DNA of 64,000 bases from [Phormidium] sp. LEGE 05292 (GTDB lineage Bacteria; Cyanobacteriota; Cyanobacteriia; Cyanobacteriales; Aerosakkonemataceae). Both the position numbers and the translations under genes were made by a program. The notes under the pieces are model-generated. The model ran no database searches. It saw only the letters and a program-made list of their open reading frames with translations, and was not told the origin of the DNA. The stretch covers positions 1-64,000 of the forward strand of contig NZ_JADEWG010000021.1 in NCBI RefSeq assembly GCF_015207735.1. The letters are read 5' to 3'. Of the stretch, positions 19,455-28,143 are shown one piece after another (position 1 is the stretch's first letter; each line of letters opens with the position of its first letter).

Positions 19455-19649
19455 TTAACTGCGATAAATTGCCGCAATCACTAAAGCAGCAATAAAGGGA
19501 ATGAGAATTGGTATAGCTACAATCAATCCCCATTTACCAAAACGGATTTCTTCTCCTTCAGACTTGAGGAGTGCAACCCAAGCAGCCGTCCCCATAATTG
19601 CCCAAAGGACACCAAACGCCAGAAAAATTACAAAGGTTGAATCTTCCAT
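19455..19649 (-). CDS. Small membrane protein
   Basis: The 64-residue protein has two hydrophobic helices (FVIFLAFGVLWAIMGTAAWVAL and KWGLIVAIPILIPFIAALVIAA) joined by a charged loop. The Met giving MEDSTFVIF was chosen; starts 17 codons or more upstream are possible but add an odd basic segment and approach a repeat element. No function can be assigned. Confidence 0.5.
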   Translation of the reverse strand: MEDSTFVIFLAFGVLWAIMGTAAWVALLKSEGEEIRFGKWGLIVAIPILIPFIAALVIAAIYRS

Positions 19650-19715
19650 TTCTGATTTTTTTTGTGAAACTACTACGTAAATTAGAGCGAATAATTTCAT
19701 AAATATAAAGCTTGT

Positions 19716-19820
19716 TGCGAGCACTTTAGTGCTACAGTGCTGAAGCACTGACAATAAACAATGTTAAATATAAAGTTGGTTGTGAACACTTTAGTGTTCC
19801 AGCGCTGAAGCGCTTACAAC
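19716..19820. repeat. Two tandem copies of an ACTTTAGTGC/GCACTGAAGC-type repeat
   Basis: The copies at about 19716-19752 and 19775-19820 share TTGT-G-GA-CACTTTAGTG, a short spacer, GCTGAAGC and then a complementary run. They differ by compensating changes (GTGCT..AGTGCTGAAGCACT versus GTGTT..AGCGCTGAAGCGCT), which suggests a conserved hairpin. Confidence 0.7.
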
Positions 19821-19824
19821 GGAC

Positions 19825-19860
19825 TTAAAAAATAAAAACTGGGCTTATTTAGCCCAGTTT
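19825..19860 (-). terminator. Intrinsic terminator of the 72-residue hypothetical gene
   Basis: The 10-bp perfect arms AAACTGGGCT/AGCCCAGTTT are followed on the minus strand by TTTATTTTTT. It lies just downstream of the minus-strand gene that ends at 19927. Confidence 0.8.
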
Positions 19861-19926
19861 ATTTCTTGAGAGTTCAGTAAATTTTCAAACTTCATAACTT
19901 AATCTATATTCCTAGTGCCAACCAAA

Positions 19927-20145
19927 TTACATTACAACAGAGATTTCATCAACTATTTGCAAACGTCCCCGACGCACACCATAAAGTAATCTATCTAAAC
20001 TAGTTTGTTCTTCTTCAGTCAAGCAACCTTCTAGAATAGCTGCTTTTAGTCCGTAGCGATCGGCAAGTGTAATATGTCCAGAACTGGTAACGTCGGCGAA
20101 TAAGTCAGAAAGGGCGGTGGGGAGGAGGTTGATTTGGTGGCACAT
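19927..20145 (-). CDS. Small conserved hypothetical protein
   Basis: The 72-residue protein (MCHQINLLPTALSDLFADVTSSGHITLADRYGLKAAILEG...) is soluble. Its helical C-terminal part includes EEQTSLDRLLYGVRRGRL, a pattern seen in small cyanobacterial proteins of unknown role. It has its own terminator and is divergent from the deaminase gene. Confidence 0.65.
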   Translation of the reverse strand: MCHQINLLPTALSDLFADVTSSGHITLADRYGLKAAILEGCLTEEEQTSLDRLLYGVRRGRLQIVDEISVVM

Positions 20146-20303
20146 GGCTGATGGCTGAACTCTATGCTTTTATTATGGAAACAAATTAAGCTAACCTCGG
20201 TGATTACACTGATGACAGGCTTGTGATAGTCATATATTAAGAAAAGTGATCTCGATCACAATTAGTTAATATTATTGAGTCAAATAGGTAGTGAGGTCAG
20301 AAC

Positions 20304-20729
20304 ATGAGCCCAGAAGAGTTGATGAGAATAGCTTTAGCAGAGGCCAAGCAAGGCGATGCGCCCTTTGGTGCGCTGATCGTGAAGGATGGAGAAATTGCGA
20401 TCGCAGCACACAACACCGTCAAACGCGATCGAGATCCTTCCGCCCACGCCGAAATTAACGCCATTCGACTTTTAGCCAAAAAGCTCAACAGCACTTCTTT
20501 AGATGGTTATACCTTGTATACCACCTGCGAACCTTGCCCAATGTGCGCTACAGCTTGCATTTGGGCTGGCATTTCCGAAATTATCATTGGCGCTTCCATT
20601 AAAGATTTAATTGAGTTAGGCGTTCCGCAAATAGACTTAAGTTGCGAAGAAATTATTGCTAAAAGTTTTCGCAATATCAAAGTTACTAAAGGTCTACTAA
20701 AATCCGATTGCCTATCATTATTTAAATAG
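20304..20729 (+). CDS. Nucleoside/base deaminase (cytidine-deaminase superfamily)
   Basis: The 141-residue protein has the zinc signature HAEINAIRLL (zinc His and catalytic Glu) and TCEPCPMC (two zinc Cys). It deaminates a base, nucleoside or tRNA adenosine. The short LIVKDGEIAIAAHNTVKRDRDPSAHAE layout and GVPQIDLSCEE tail look more like a guanine/cytosine deaminase relative than TadA, but this cannot be settled by eye. It stands alone with a long palindrome downstream. Confidence 0.85.
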   Translation: MSPEELMRIALAEAKQGDAPFGALIVKDGEIAIAAHNTVKRDRDPSAHAEINAIRLLAKKLNSTSLDGYTLYTTCEPCPMCATACIWAGISEIIIGASIKDLIELGVPQIDLSCEEIIAKSFRNIKVTKGLLKSDCLSLFK

Positions 20730-20907
20730 TCTCTTTCCCTGCTTCATTTACTAGTGAATACCCGCCACATGATAAAAACAGTAAAACTTAAATAACCAAA
20801 CACAGTCAGCCAATCTAACCAGTTATCAGAAGTAATTAGCATTCGATCGTTCAAATTTTCTATTTCCTCATATATATTACTCCTAAATCAATTTCTTTCT
20901 TTGTGTT

Positions 20908-20956
20908 CTTTCTTCGTGTCCTAAAACGCGACAGCGTTTTAGGACACGAAGGAAAG
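20908..20956. repeat. Long perfect palindrome
   Basis: Arms starting TTCGTGTCCTAAAACGC pair perfectly around a GACA loop for at least 17 bp. No T-run follows, so it is probably a mobile palindromic repeat. Confidence 0.7.
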
Positions 20957-21058
20957 AGAAGAAGTTTACCAAATATCATCATTTTGTAACTTCTGTTACA
21001 GAAGCTTGAAATTTTTAGTGTAAATTTCAAAAGTAGAGAAACTAAAAATTAATAGCTT

Positions 21059-21246
21059 CTAGGGTTCCGGTTTGGATAAAACGACGAGAAAGTATTGCCA
21101 AACGCTGGTCCGAGAGAAGCAGCTGGCAAACCTCAGTTTTATTTTTTTGGAAGGATTAGCTAGCCACACGGCGGGAGAAAAGCCCGGGAGAAAAGCACCA
21201 GTCAAAAAGATTGAAGCTTTGTTCTCCTGGGCTTTCTCTTTATTTT
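21059..21246 (+). promoter_or_regulatory. Guanidine-I (ykkC class) riboswitch
   Basis: The conserved guanidine-I boxes occur in order: CTAGGGTTCCGG, then CTGGTCCGAGAG, then ACACGGCGGGA and AAAAGCCCGGGAGA. The 3' part of the aptamer overlaps the left arm of a strong terminator hairpin, so guanidine binding should prevent the terminator and allow transcription of the guanidine-hydrolase operon beginning 53 bp downstream. Aptamer about 21059-21192. Confidence 0.95.
21175..21246 (+). terminator. Riboswitch expression-platform terminator
   Basis: The arm beginning GAGAAAAGCCCGGGAG pairs with a late arm ending CTCCTGGGCTTTCTC, followed by TTTATTTT. The left arm includes the aptamer's CCCGGGAGA, giving the mutual exclusion expected of an ON switch. 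Confidence 0.85.
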
Positions 21247-21298
21247 CAGGAGAAAAGCTAGAAAATCTAGTCGTTTTACAACTATTCAAGGTGTCCCA

Positions 21299-22504
21299 AT
21301 GACTGAGAATCCTTCGGAAAATCCTTTATTTAATAGCCCTAACTCCAATAATGGGCATATACCCAGCCAAGCAGAACGGGCTTTAGAATGGGAGGCGCGG
21401 TTGCCGTTAACAGGTTGGCAACAGGAGGTATCGCAAGGGCTGGAATATGGATTAGAAGCAGCTGAGAGTATTCGCGATCGCACTATTCCCACTTTCTCTC
21501 GTGGCGAACTGCCCCACTACGCAGGCATCAACACCTTCATGAAAGCACCTTATTTAGAAGATGTGCGAAAAGTTGGGGAGTACGATGTGGCAATAGTTGG
21601 TGTTCCGCACGACTCAGGAACTACCTATCGTCCCGGTACTCGGTTTGGCCCACAGGGGATTCGCCGGATTTCTGCATTGTACACCCCTTACAACTTTGAG
21701 TTAGGCGTTGACTTGCGCGAACAAATTACCCTTTGCGATGTTGGCGATATTTTCACCATTCCTGCAAATAACGAAAAGTCATTTGACCAGATTTCTAAAG
21801 GTATTGCCCATATTTTCAGTTCTGGGGCATTTCCAATTATTTTAGGCGGCGACCATTCGATCGGCTTCCCCACAGTTAGAGGTATTTGTCGCCACTTGGG
21901 AGACAAAAAAGTTGGTATTATTCATTTCGATCGCCACGCCGACACCCAAGAAACCGACCTCGACGAGAGAATGCACACCTGTCCTTGGTTTCACGCCACT
22001 AACATGGTAAACGCCCCAGCGAAAAACTTAGTACAGTTGGGAATTGGCGGTTGGCAAGTTCCTCGTCAAGGCGTGAAAGTTTGCCGGGAACGCGCCACTA
22101 ACATCCTCACCGTTACCGACATTGTGGAAAAAGGAATCGATGCCGCTGTTGATTTTGCCTTAGAACGCGCACTCGACGGAACTGACTGCGTTTACATCAG
22201 CTTCGATATTGATTGCATCGATGCGGGATTTGTCCCTGGTACAGGTTGGCCGGAACCAGGCGGTTTATTACCCCGTGAAGCCTTAAGTTTGCTAGGAAAA
22301 ATTGTGCAAAAAGCCCCAGTGTGCGGTTTAGAAGTAGTGGAAGTTTCCCCTCCCTACGACATCAGCGACATGACTTCACTGATGGCAACTCGCGTAATTT
22401 GCGACACAATGGCACATTTAATCGTCTCCGGGCAACTACCCCGCAAACAAAAACCCGCCTACATTCACCCAGAAGCGCAACCTCAGCTTGTCGCCTGGAC
22501 TTGA
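21299..22504 (+). CDS. gdmH: Ni-dependent guanidine hydrolase (GdmH), agmatinase/ureohydrolase family
   Basis: The 401-residue ureohydrolase has the bimetal-site motifs GGDHSIG, HFDRHADTQ and SFDIDCIDAGFVPG. It would be called agmatinase (SpeB) by similarity. The guanidine-I riboswitch, the HypA- and HypB-type nickel chaperones directly downstream and the ABC importer match the Synechocystis sll1077-sll1082 order, whose Sll1077 product is an experimentally proven nickel enzyme splitting guanidine into urea and ammonia. The long N-terminal extension (about 75 residues before YDVAIVGVPHD) and the AYIHPEAQP tail fit that group. The inference is strong but rests on context and family. Confidence 0.92.
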   Translation: MTENPSENPLFNSPNSNNGHIPSQAERALEWEARLPLTGWQQEVSQGLEYGLEAAESIRDRTIPTFSRGELPHYAGINTFMKAPYLEDVRKVGEYDVAIVGVPHDSGTTYRPGTRFGPQGIRRISALYTPYNFELGVDLREQITLCDVGDIFTIPANNEKSFDQISKGIAHIFSSGAFPIILGGDHSIGFPTVRGICRHLGDKKVGIIHFDRHADTQETDLDERMHTCPWFHATNMVNAPAKNLVQLGIGGWQVPRQGVKVCRERATNILTVTDIVEKGIDAAVDFALERALDGTDCVYISFDIDCIDAGFVPGTGWPEPGGLLPREALSLLGKIVQKAPVCGLEVVEVSPPYDISDMTSLMATRVICDTMAHLIVSGQLPRKQKPAYIHPEAQPQLVAWT

Positions 22505-22620
22505 AGAAAGGCAGAAGGCAGAAGGCAGAAGGCAGAAGGAAAAAAGGGGAAAGGGTAGAACGACAATTTAATTCCCCACTGCCCAGTCCCTAGTCCCCAG
22601 TCCCCAATCCCTAATCCCCG
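22505..22620. repeat. Heptanucleotide tandem repeats
   Basis: Two runs lie between gdmH and hypA: GGCAGAA repeated about four times, then CCCAGTC/CCCTAGT-type heptamers repeated about five times. The first unit also recurs inside the gene at 63345. Confidence 0.8.
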
Positions 22621-22624
22621 AACT

Positions 22625-23008
22625 ATGCACGAAACAGACATGACTAAGGCGTTAATTGTAACTGTGCGGAAATGGTGGTCAGAACAACCGGAAAAACCCC
22701 AAATTTCTGGCATTCATCTCACGGTTGGCAAGTTTACTTGTGTGGAACCTGTGAGTTTACAATTCGCCTTTGAAGTTCAGACTCGCAACACCTTTTTAGA
22801 AGGAGCAAAATTAGTTATTCAAGAAACTCCTTTAATTGCTTTTTGTCATCATTGCCAACAAGAATATCAGCCGGAAATTGGGATTGAATATGCTTGCCCG
22901 ACTTGTCTATCGCCAATGGAAGACATTCGATCGGGCCGAGAGTTAAAAATCGATCGAGTTGAATATAGTTCTGATTCTGTGGAAACTAGTTATGCACCAA
23001 ACATTTGA
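22625..23008 (+). CDS. hypA: HypA-family nickel chaperone for guanidine hydrolase
   Basis: The 127-residue protein starts MHET, giving the N-terminal nickel-binding His2 and Glu3 of HypA. It has the zinc site as CHHC and CPTC. In Synechocystis this paralogue (Sll1078) is a nickel accessory factor for guanidine hydrolase rather than for hydrogenase, and its place between gdmH and a HypB gene supports the same role here. It overlaps the next gene by 17 bp, which suggests translational coupling. No hydrogenase genes are nearby. Confidence 0.93.
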   Translation: MHETDMTKALIVTVRKWWSEQPEKPQISGIHLTVGKFTCVEPVSLQFAFEVQTRNTFLEGAKLVIQETPLIAFCHHCQQEYQPEIGIEYACPTCLSPMEDIRSGRELKIDRVEYSSDSVETSYAPNI

Positions 23009-23693
23009 CGCTGCTTTAGGAATTAATTTGCTCCATGCTAATCAAGAAGGGGCCGATCATAACCGGGAACATTTTGATGAGTGGGGAATTACTTGTTTTA
23101 ATGTGATGAGTAGTCCCGGTGCCGGGAAAACTGCATTGCTAGAAAAGACTCTGGCTGTATTAACAAATGAATATAAAATTGCCGTGATTGAAGGCGATAT
23201 GACAACAGAATTAGATGCCGATCGTCTCCGCAAATATAACGTTCCAGTAATTGCCATTAACACAGGTCGTTCCTGTCATTTGGATTCCAAAATGGTTTCC
23301 GGTGGAATTCATCGGTTAGCAAATGAATACAACCCCTCAGAATTTGATTTAGTATTAGTTGAAAACGTGGGAAATTTGGTTTGTCCTGCCGAATTTGAAG
23401 TAGGTGAACACGCCAAAGTTGCTTTATTAAGTATTACCGAAGGGGAAGATAAACCTCTGAAATATCCAGTGATGTTTCAAGAAGCAAATTGTTTGTTAAT
23501 CACCAAAATGGACTTAGCGCCCCATTTAGATGTTGATGTTAATCAAATAATTGCAAATGTCCGTCAAATGAATCCCCATGTAACGATAATTCCCGTTTCC
23601 GCCAAAACAGGAGAAGGATTAAATATTTGGTTTGATTGGGTGCGTTCTCAGTTAGTTCAATCTGCAAAACAGCAATTATCAGTTGTTCATTAA
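22992..23693 (+). CDS. hypB: HypB-family nickel-insertion GTPase for guanidine hydrolase
   Basis: From the ATG giving [14 protein letters not shown] the product is 233 residues. It has the P-loop [13 protein letters not shown], the metal-site region [27 protein letters not shown] (GTPase switch) and [11 protein letters not shown] (NKxD-like, as TKMD). HypB uses GTP hydrolysis to load nickel. A TTG further upstream lies inside hypA and would add an unrelated hydrophobic start. There is no His-rich nickel-storage N-terminus. A hairpin follows the stop. Confidence 0.93.
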   Translation: MHQTFDAALGINLLHANQEGADHNREHFDEWGITCFNVMSSPGAGKTALLEKTLAVLTNEYKIAVIEGDMTTELDADRLRKYNVPVIAINTGRSCHLDSKMVSGGIHRLANEYNPSEFDLVLVENVGNLVCPAEFEVGEHAKVALLSITEGEDKPLKYPVMFQEANCLLITKMDLAPHLDVDVNQIIANVRQMNPHVTIIPVSAKTGEGLNIWFDWVRSQLVQSAKQQLSVVH

Positions 23694-23700
23694 CTCTAAT

Positions 23701-23733
23701 AGAAACCCGACTTCTTAAAGAAGTCGGGTTTCT
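23701..23733. terminator. Hairpin after hypB (AGAAACCCGACTTC type)
   Basis: The 14-bp perfect arms surround TTAAA. The sequence belongs to a common cyanobacterial palindrome (AGAAACCCG.../...CGGGTTTCT). There is no T-run, so it may only weaken transcription into the ABC genes. Confidence 0.6.
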
Positions 23734-23948
23734 GGAAATAGTGAGATTTTTTAGTCTGTAAAAATGCCAAATTTGGCGTTGCACAGGCTCAAATTGTCAT
23801 GCTTCTACAAACTTTTCCGAATCTCAAATTAATTAGCTATTTTGTAGCACAAATAACAAAGCGGTGACAACCTTTTCTGCTACACCTAATTCACCGCTAT
23901 AAAAAGTGTCAATGACGAAATAATAAAACCTGTCTCAAGGTAGATGTT

Positions 23949-25001
23949 ATGAAAGTGCGATCGCTCCTTTCCTACTGCATCCTTTTTTTTGTTACCTTCA
24001 GCCTAGCCGTAGGTTGCGTTAATCCAGCAGTTTACATCAAAACCACTAACGAAGTTGACTCTACTGCGTCTTCAACTAATGTTAATGCCGTCCGTTTAGG
24101 ATTTAGTGCTTGGCCCGGTTGGTTTCCTTGGCAAATTAGCCAAGAACAAGGCATTTTTAAAGCAAATAATGTTCCTGTAGACCTCAAATGGTTTGATGGA
24201 TATTTGGAGTCTATCAGCACTTTAACAGCCGGACAAATAGAAGCTAATAGTCAAACTTTAGGAGATACAGTTAACTCAGTTTCCGGTGGTGCAGATCAAG
24301 TAATTGTGTTGGTAAATGATAACTCTACTGGCAATGATAAAGTTATTGTCCGAGAAGGTATTAATTCCGTCGCTGATTTAAAAGGAAAAAAGGTTGCCGC
24401 AGAAGAAGGAACAGTCGATCATTTTCTGTTACTTTTAGGATTAAAAAAAGCAGGGTTATCACCAAAAGATATTCAATTTGTCCCCTTAGAAACAGGTAAA
24501 GCAGCAGCAGCATTTGTCGCTGGACAAGTCGATGCAACGGCAGTATTTGCGCCTTTTACCACACAAGCATTAAAGCGGACTGGTAGTAAAGAATTATTCA
24601 GTTCTAAAGACTTTCCAGGAGCAATTTCTGACCATTTAGTAGTTTCCCGCAAGTTTTTGCAAGAAAAACCGGAACAAATCCAAGCATTAGTTAATTCTTG
24701 GTTTACCACCTTGGATTATATGCAAAAAAATCCCGAACAAGCTTATGAAATTATGGCAAAAAGAGCAGGTGTTCCGGTATCTGAATATAAAGAATACGCT
24801 GGTGGCACTCGCATCTTTACTATTGAAGAAAACCTAAAATCTTTTCAACCAGGAAATGATTTGAATTCTTTACAGTTTGCCGCCCAAGAAATGAGTAAAT
24901 TTCTGATAGAAGTAGGATTAGCAAAAAGCCAACCTGACACTAGTAAATTATTTGACGATCGCTTTGTCAAATCCTACGCCGAACAAGTCAAAAAATCATA
25001 A
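23949..25001 (+). CDS. ABC transporter substrate-binding lipoprotein (guanidine importer)
   Basis: The 350-residue protein has a lipoprotein signal peptide with lipobox SLAVGC (lipidated Cys23) and an NMT1/SsuA/TauA-type solute-binding fold (VRLGFSAWPGWFPWQISQEQGIFKANNV, GKKVAAEEGTVDHFLL, ATAVFAPFTTQALKRTG). By homology of gene order to Synechocystis sll1080 it is the guanidine-binding protein. The gap of about 255 bp after hypB may contain a second promoter. Confidence 0.88.
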   Translation: MKVRSLLSYCILFFVTFSLAVGCVNPAVYIKTTNEVDSTASSTNVNAVRLGFSAWPGWFPWQISQEQGIFKANNVPVDLKWFDGYLESISTLTAGQIEANSQTLGDTVNSVSGGADQVIVLVNDNSTGNDKVIVREGINSVADLKGKKVAAEEGTVDHFLLLLGLKKAGLSPKDIQFVPLETGKAAAAFVAGQVDATAVFAPFTTQALKRTGSKELFSSKDFPGAISDHLVVSRKFLQEKPEQIQALVNSWFTTLDYMQKNPEQAYEIMAKRAGVPVSEYKEYAGGTRIFTIEENLKSFQPGNDLNSLQFAAQEMSKFLIEVGLAKSQPDTSKLFDDRFVKSYAEQVKKS

Positions 25002-25018
25002 AATATGGAACTTTAACC

Positions 25019-25864
25019 ATGAATGAAAGCCCTGGCTCAATTAGAGACTATATCCGTCCAAAAAAACTCCAACCAACAGTTTTTTGGCGCATTGCTGAAG
25101 ACATTCCCAGACCTCTCAATACAGCCTTAGTTATTACTTCAATTGGTGCGCCTTTGTTACTGTGGTGGTTAGTAACTACCTTCGGAAACATTGACCCCAA
25201 ATTTTTGCCTTCACCTGCCAAAGTAATGGAAGCATTTGGCAGATTATGGAGTACACGCGAACTGCTGAAAGATACAGTAGCAAGTCTGTGGCGCGTCGGT
25301 GTCGGGTTTATTTTAGCAGCAGCATTTTCTATTCCAATTGGTGTATTAATGGGCAGTTTTGCCAGTATTCGCGCATTATTAGAACCCTTATTTGGACTAA
25401 TGCGCTATATGCCTGCACCTGCCTTCATCCCCCTACTAATTTTATATTTGGGAATCGGAGAAGAACCGAAAATTACCCTTATTTTCATCGGTGTTTTCTT
25501 CTTTAACTCCTTGATGGTGATGGATACTGTAAAGTTTGTATCAAAAGATTTGATTGAAGCGACTTATATTTTAGGAGGCGATCGCAAACAAGCCCTATTA
25601 CAAGTAATTTTTCCCCACGTCTTACCGGGAATCATTGACGCTTGTCGCATCAACTTAGCAGCAGCTTGGCAATTAGTAATTGTTTCCGAACTAATTGCCG
25701 CCACAGAAGGTTTAGGTCGTCGCATTAGTGTAGCAGGTAGATTTCTTAGAACCGATGAAATCTTTGTCGGACTAATAGTAATAGGAGTAATTGGATTATC
25801 TTTCGACCTATTTTTCCAATATCTTTTACGAGTTTCCTGTAAATGGACAACTCAGAAACGCTGA
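25019..25864 (+). CDS. ABC transporter permease (guanidine importer)
   Basis: The 281-residue inner-membrane protein has about six helices and the permease EAA-type loop (EATYILGGDRKQALLQVIFPHVLPGIIDACRINLAAAW). It is a member of the nitrate/sulfonate/taurine permease family. It lies 17 bp after the binding-protein gene and is followed by the ATPase gene, so the three form one importer. It corresponds in position to Synechocystis sll1081. Confidence 0.9.
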   Translation: MNESPGSIRDYIRPKKLQPTVFWRIAEDIPRPLNTALVITSIGAPLLLWWLVTTFGNIDPKFLPSPAKVMEAFGRLWSTRELLKDTVASLWRVGVGFILAAAFSIPIGVLMGSFASIRALLEPLFGLMRYMPAPAFIPLLILYLGIGEEPKITLIFIGVFFFNSLMVMDTVKFVSKDLIEATYILGGDRKQALLQVIFPHVLPGIIDACRINLAAAWQLVIVSELIAATEGLGRRISVAGRFLRTDEIFVGLIVIGVIGLSFDLFFQYLLRVSCKWTTQKR

Positions 25865-25934
25865 GAGAAGCAGAGGGGAGTAAATAAAAGCTTTTGTTCC
25901 CAGCAAATCTGCAAGTTAAATATAGAAATACTAA

Positions 25935-25996
25935 ATTAATTGGAAATACTTCTTCTTCTTTCCTTCGCGTTCTTTGCGTCCTTTGCGGTTCAAAAA
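25935..25996. repeat. Dispersed CTTTCTTCGCGTCCTTTGCG-type repeat
   Basis: The stretch TTCCTTCGCGTTCTTTGCG-TCCTTTGCGGTTCAAAAAAA lies in the short gap before the ATPase gene. A second copy lies at 52228-52305. Confidence 0.7.
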
Positions 25997-26022
25997 AAAG
26001 CAAAATTAGTGAGGCTAAAACT

Positions 26023-26799
26023 ATGTATTTGCAAATTACCAACCTGAACAAAGATTTTCAAACCAAAAACGGTACTTTAGTCGTCCTTAAAGACATTAAT
26101 ATGACGATTAAAGAAGGAGAATTTATCTGTGCTGTTGGGGCATCTGGGTCAGGTAAATCTACCTTATTACGACAAATTGCTGGACTTGATAAACCTACTT
26201 CTGGAGAACTCAGAATCGATGGCGAACTGATTACTGGGCCTGGGCCCGATCGCGGAATGGTATTCCAGCACTATACACTTTATCCTTGGATGAATGTACA
26301 AGAAAACACTGAATTTGGATTGAAGCTTCAAGGCGTACCAAAAAAGGTGAGAAGAGAGCAAGCAAGCTACTATTTAAGTGTAGTGGGATTGGCTAATTTT
26401 GCTAAGTCATTGCCTAAAGAATTATCGGGGGGGATGAAACAACGTGCTGCGATCGCACGCGCCCTAGCTTCCGAACCAAAAGTATTATTAATGGACGAAC
26501 CTTTCGGCGCATTAGATATTCATACCAAAGAGTCAATGCACGAATTTATGTTAGACCTTTGGAAAAGAACAAAAATCACCATTTTTATGATTACTCATGA
26601 TGTCGAAGAAGCCGTATTTCTCTCCAATCGAATTTACGCTTTAGGGGCACGTCCTGGTACAGTCAGAAAAGAAATTACCATCAAATTACCCGATCGCACT
26701 CACAGTGTTAAACGCCACAGCATTTTCCATGACTACCGAGACGAACTAATGGAATTATTACGTAAACATGGACAAGAAGCTGTAGCAGTCGCCGCCTAA
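26023..26799 (+). CDS. ABC transporter ATP-binding protein (guanidine importer)
   Basis: The 258-residue ATPase has Walker A GASGSGKSTL, Q-loop VFQHYTLYPW, signature LSGGMKQR, Walker B VLLMDEPFGALD and switch His in MITHD. It belongs to the nitrate/sulfonate/taurine importer ATPases. The ATG giving MYLQITNLNKDF was chosen; a longer frame upstream would only translate the dispersed repeat. A good terminator follows, ending the guanidine locus. Confidence 0.92.
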   Translation: MYLQITNLNKDFQTKNGTLVVLKDINMTIKEGEFICAVGASGSGKSTLLRQIAGLDKPTSGELRIDGELITGPGPDRGMVFQHYTLYPWMNVQENTEFGLKLQGVPKKVRREQASYYLSVVGLANFAKSLPKELSGGMKQRAAIARALASEPKVLLMDEPFGALDIHTKESMHEFMLDLWKRTKITIFMITHDVEEAVFLSNRIYALGARPGTVRKEITIKLPDRTHSVKRHSIFHDYRDELMELLRKHGQEAVAVAA

Positions 26800-26817
26800 A
26801 AAGAAAAGCTCAAGGTA

Positions 26818-26883
26818 GAGGGAAAAGGTTAAAGGTTAAAAAGTTAAAGCATCTATACAAACCTTTCCCTCGTTTCTTTTTTG
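26818..26883 (+). terminator. Terminator of the guanidine operon
   Basis: GAGGGAAAAGGTT pairs with AACCTTTCCCTC around a roughly 28-base loop and is followed by GTTTCTTTTTT. Confidence 0.65.
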
Positions 26884-26982
26884 ACATGAATTAATTTCCT
26901 AAAATTGCACCTTAGAGTGATGCAAATTCTCCTGTGTTACTGACAAAATATAAACAGCGAACGCAGCAGAAGAGGTTTATCG

Positions 26983-27909
26983 ATGTTTATACCACCTGGT
27001 TTTGGAGAGCGATCGGTCAATACCTTTTTAGGAGACATGGTTTACTACACTGCCGTTGACCAACCTTGGGATAACAATGGCACCAAAGAAAGCGAGAAGA
27101 CACTAATTTTTTTACACGCTTTTGGCGGCGGTTCTTCCGCTTATGAATGGTCTAAAGTTTACCCTGCATTTGCTTCTGAATATCGAATATTAGCACCTGA
27201 TTTAATTGGTTGGGGACGTTCCAATCATCCAGCCAAAAATTACCAAATAGACGAATATATTAAGATTATTCAGGAGTTTATTGAAAAAACTTGCGATCGC
27301 CCAGTAACAGTTATTGCTTCTGGATTAACTGCTGCTTTTACAATTCGGGCAGCAATTAATCGGCCTGAACTATTCAAGTCATTAATTTTAGTTACTCCCG
27401 CAGGATTAGCAGAATTCGGAACAGATTACAGTCAAAGTGTTTCTGCTAAAGTAGTTAAAATTCCGCTGTTAAATCAAGTACTTTATAGTGCTGGAGTCGC
27501 TTCAGGTTTAGGGGTTCGTAGCTACTTAGAACAACGCCAATTTGCTCATCCCGAACGAGTTTACCCAGAAATTGTTGACGCTTATTTAGAATCTGCTCAA
27601 CAACCAAATGCAGAATACGCCGCCCTCTCATTTGTCAGCGGTGATTTATCTTTTGATTTAGCAGAATATATTAATCTACTCACTGTTCCTACAGCAATTA
27701 TTTGGGGAAGAGAATCTGAATTTACTGGGCCAGAAATCGGTCGTCGTTTAGCACAAATGAACCCGCAAGCAATTCGCTTCTTTTATCATTTAGATGATGT
27801 CGGTTTTACCCCGCAATTAGAACTTCCCTCTGTGACTATTGGGCTAATTCGGAAATTTTTACCTTTGCTAGATACAGAACAAGCTAATACCGTTTACACA
27901 AATGATTGA
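26983..27909 (+). CDS. Alpha/beta-hydrolase fold protein lacking the catalytic triad
   Basis: The 308-residue protein has the fold landmarks LIFLHAFGGGSSAYEW (oxyanion loop) and ILAPDLIGWGRSNHP. The nucleophile elbow, normally G-x-S-x-G, reads ASGLT at about 112-116 with Gly in the Ser position. The late acid site reads WGRESEF and the usual Gly-His reads VGFTP. It is therefore probably not a hydrolase; it may bind a ligand or a protein. It follows the guanidine operon terminator by about 100 bp, so a link to guanidine use is not supported. Confidence 0.8.
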   Translation: MFIPPGFGERSVNTFLGDMVYYTAVDQPWDNNGTKESEKTLIFLHAFGGGSSAYEWSKVYPAFASEYRILAPDLIGWGRSNHPAKNYQIDEYIKIIQEFIEKTCDRPVTVIASGLTAAFTIRAAINRPELFKSLILVTPAGLAEFGTDYSQSVSAKVVKIPLLNQVLYSAGVASGLGVRSYLEQRQFAHPERVYPEIVDAYLESAQQPNAEYAALSFVSGDLSFDLAEYINLLTVPTAIIWGRESEFTGPEIGRRLAQMNPQAIRFFYHLDDVGFTPQLELPSVTIGLIRKFLPLLDTEQANTVYTND

Positions 27910-28143
27910 TACAAATGAGGTAGGGGCGGGTTTAGCCAGAAGTTCCCCATACCCAACAATAAATATTGAAGTCAAAACCCGCCCCTCCCAAGCATTCGTA
28001 GCAAACATTTAGGTAATCGATATAAGTAATAGCTAACATTGAAATGGCAAAGTCCCCGTAGACCCAGGTTGAAACCTGTGCAAACAAGGGGGTTGTCCAA
28101 ACAGTTAATCCGTAAAATATTCAACTATACTTGATGTCAATTA

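Noticed and set aside
21299-22504. Agmatinase as the final assignment
   Set aside because: The ureohydrolase motifs fit, but the guanidine-I riboswitch, nickel chaperones and importer point to guanidine hydrolase.
22625-23693. HypA/HypB as hydrogenase maturation genes
   Set aside because: No hydrogenase or other hyp genes are in the window, and the pair lies inside the guanidine operon.
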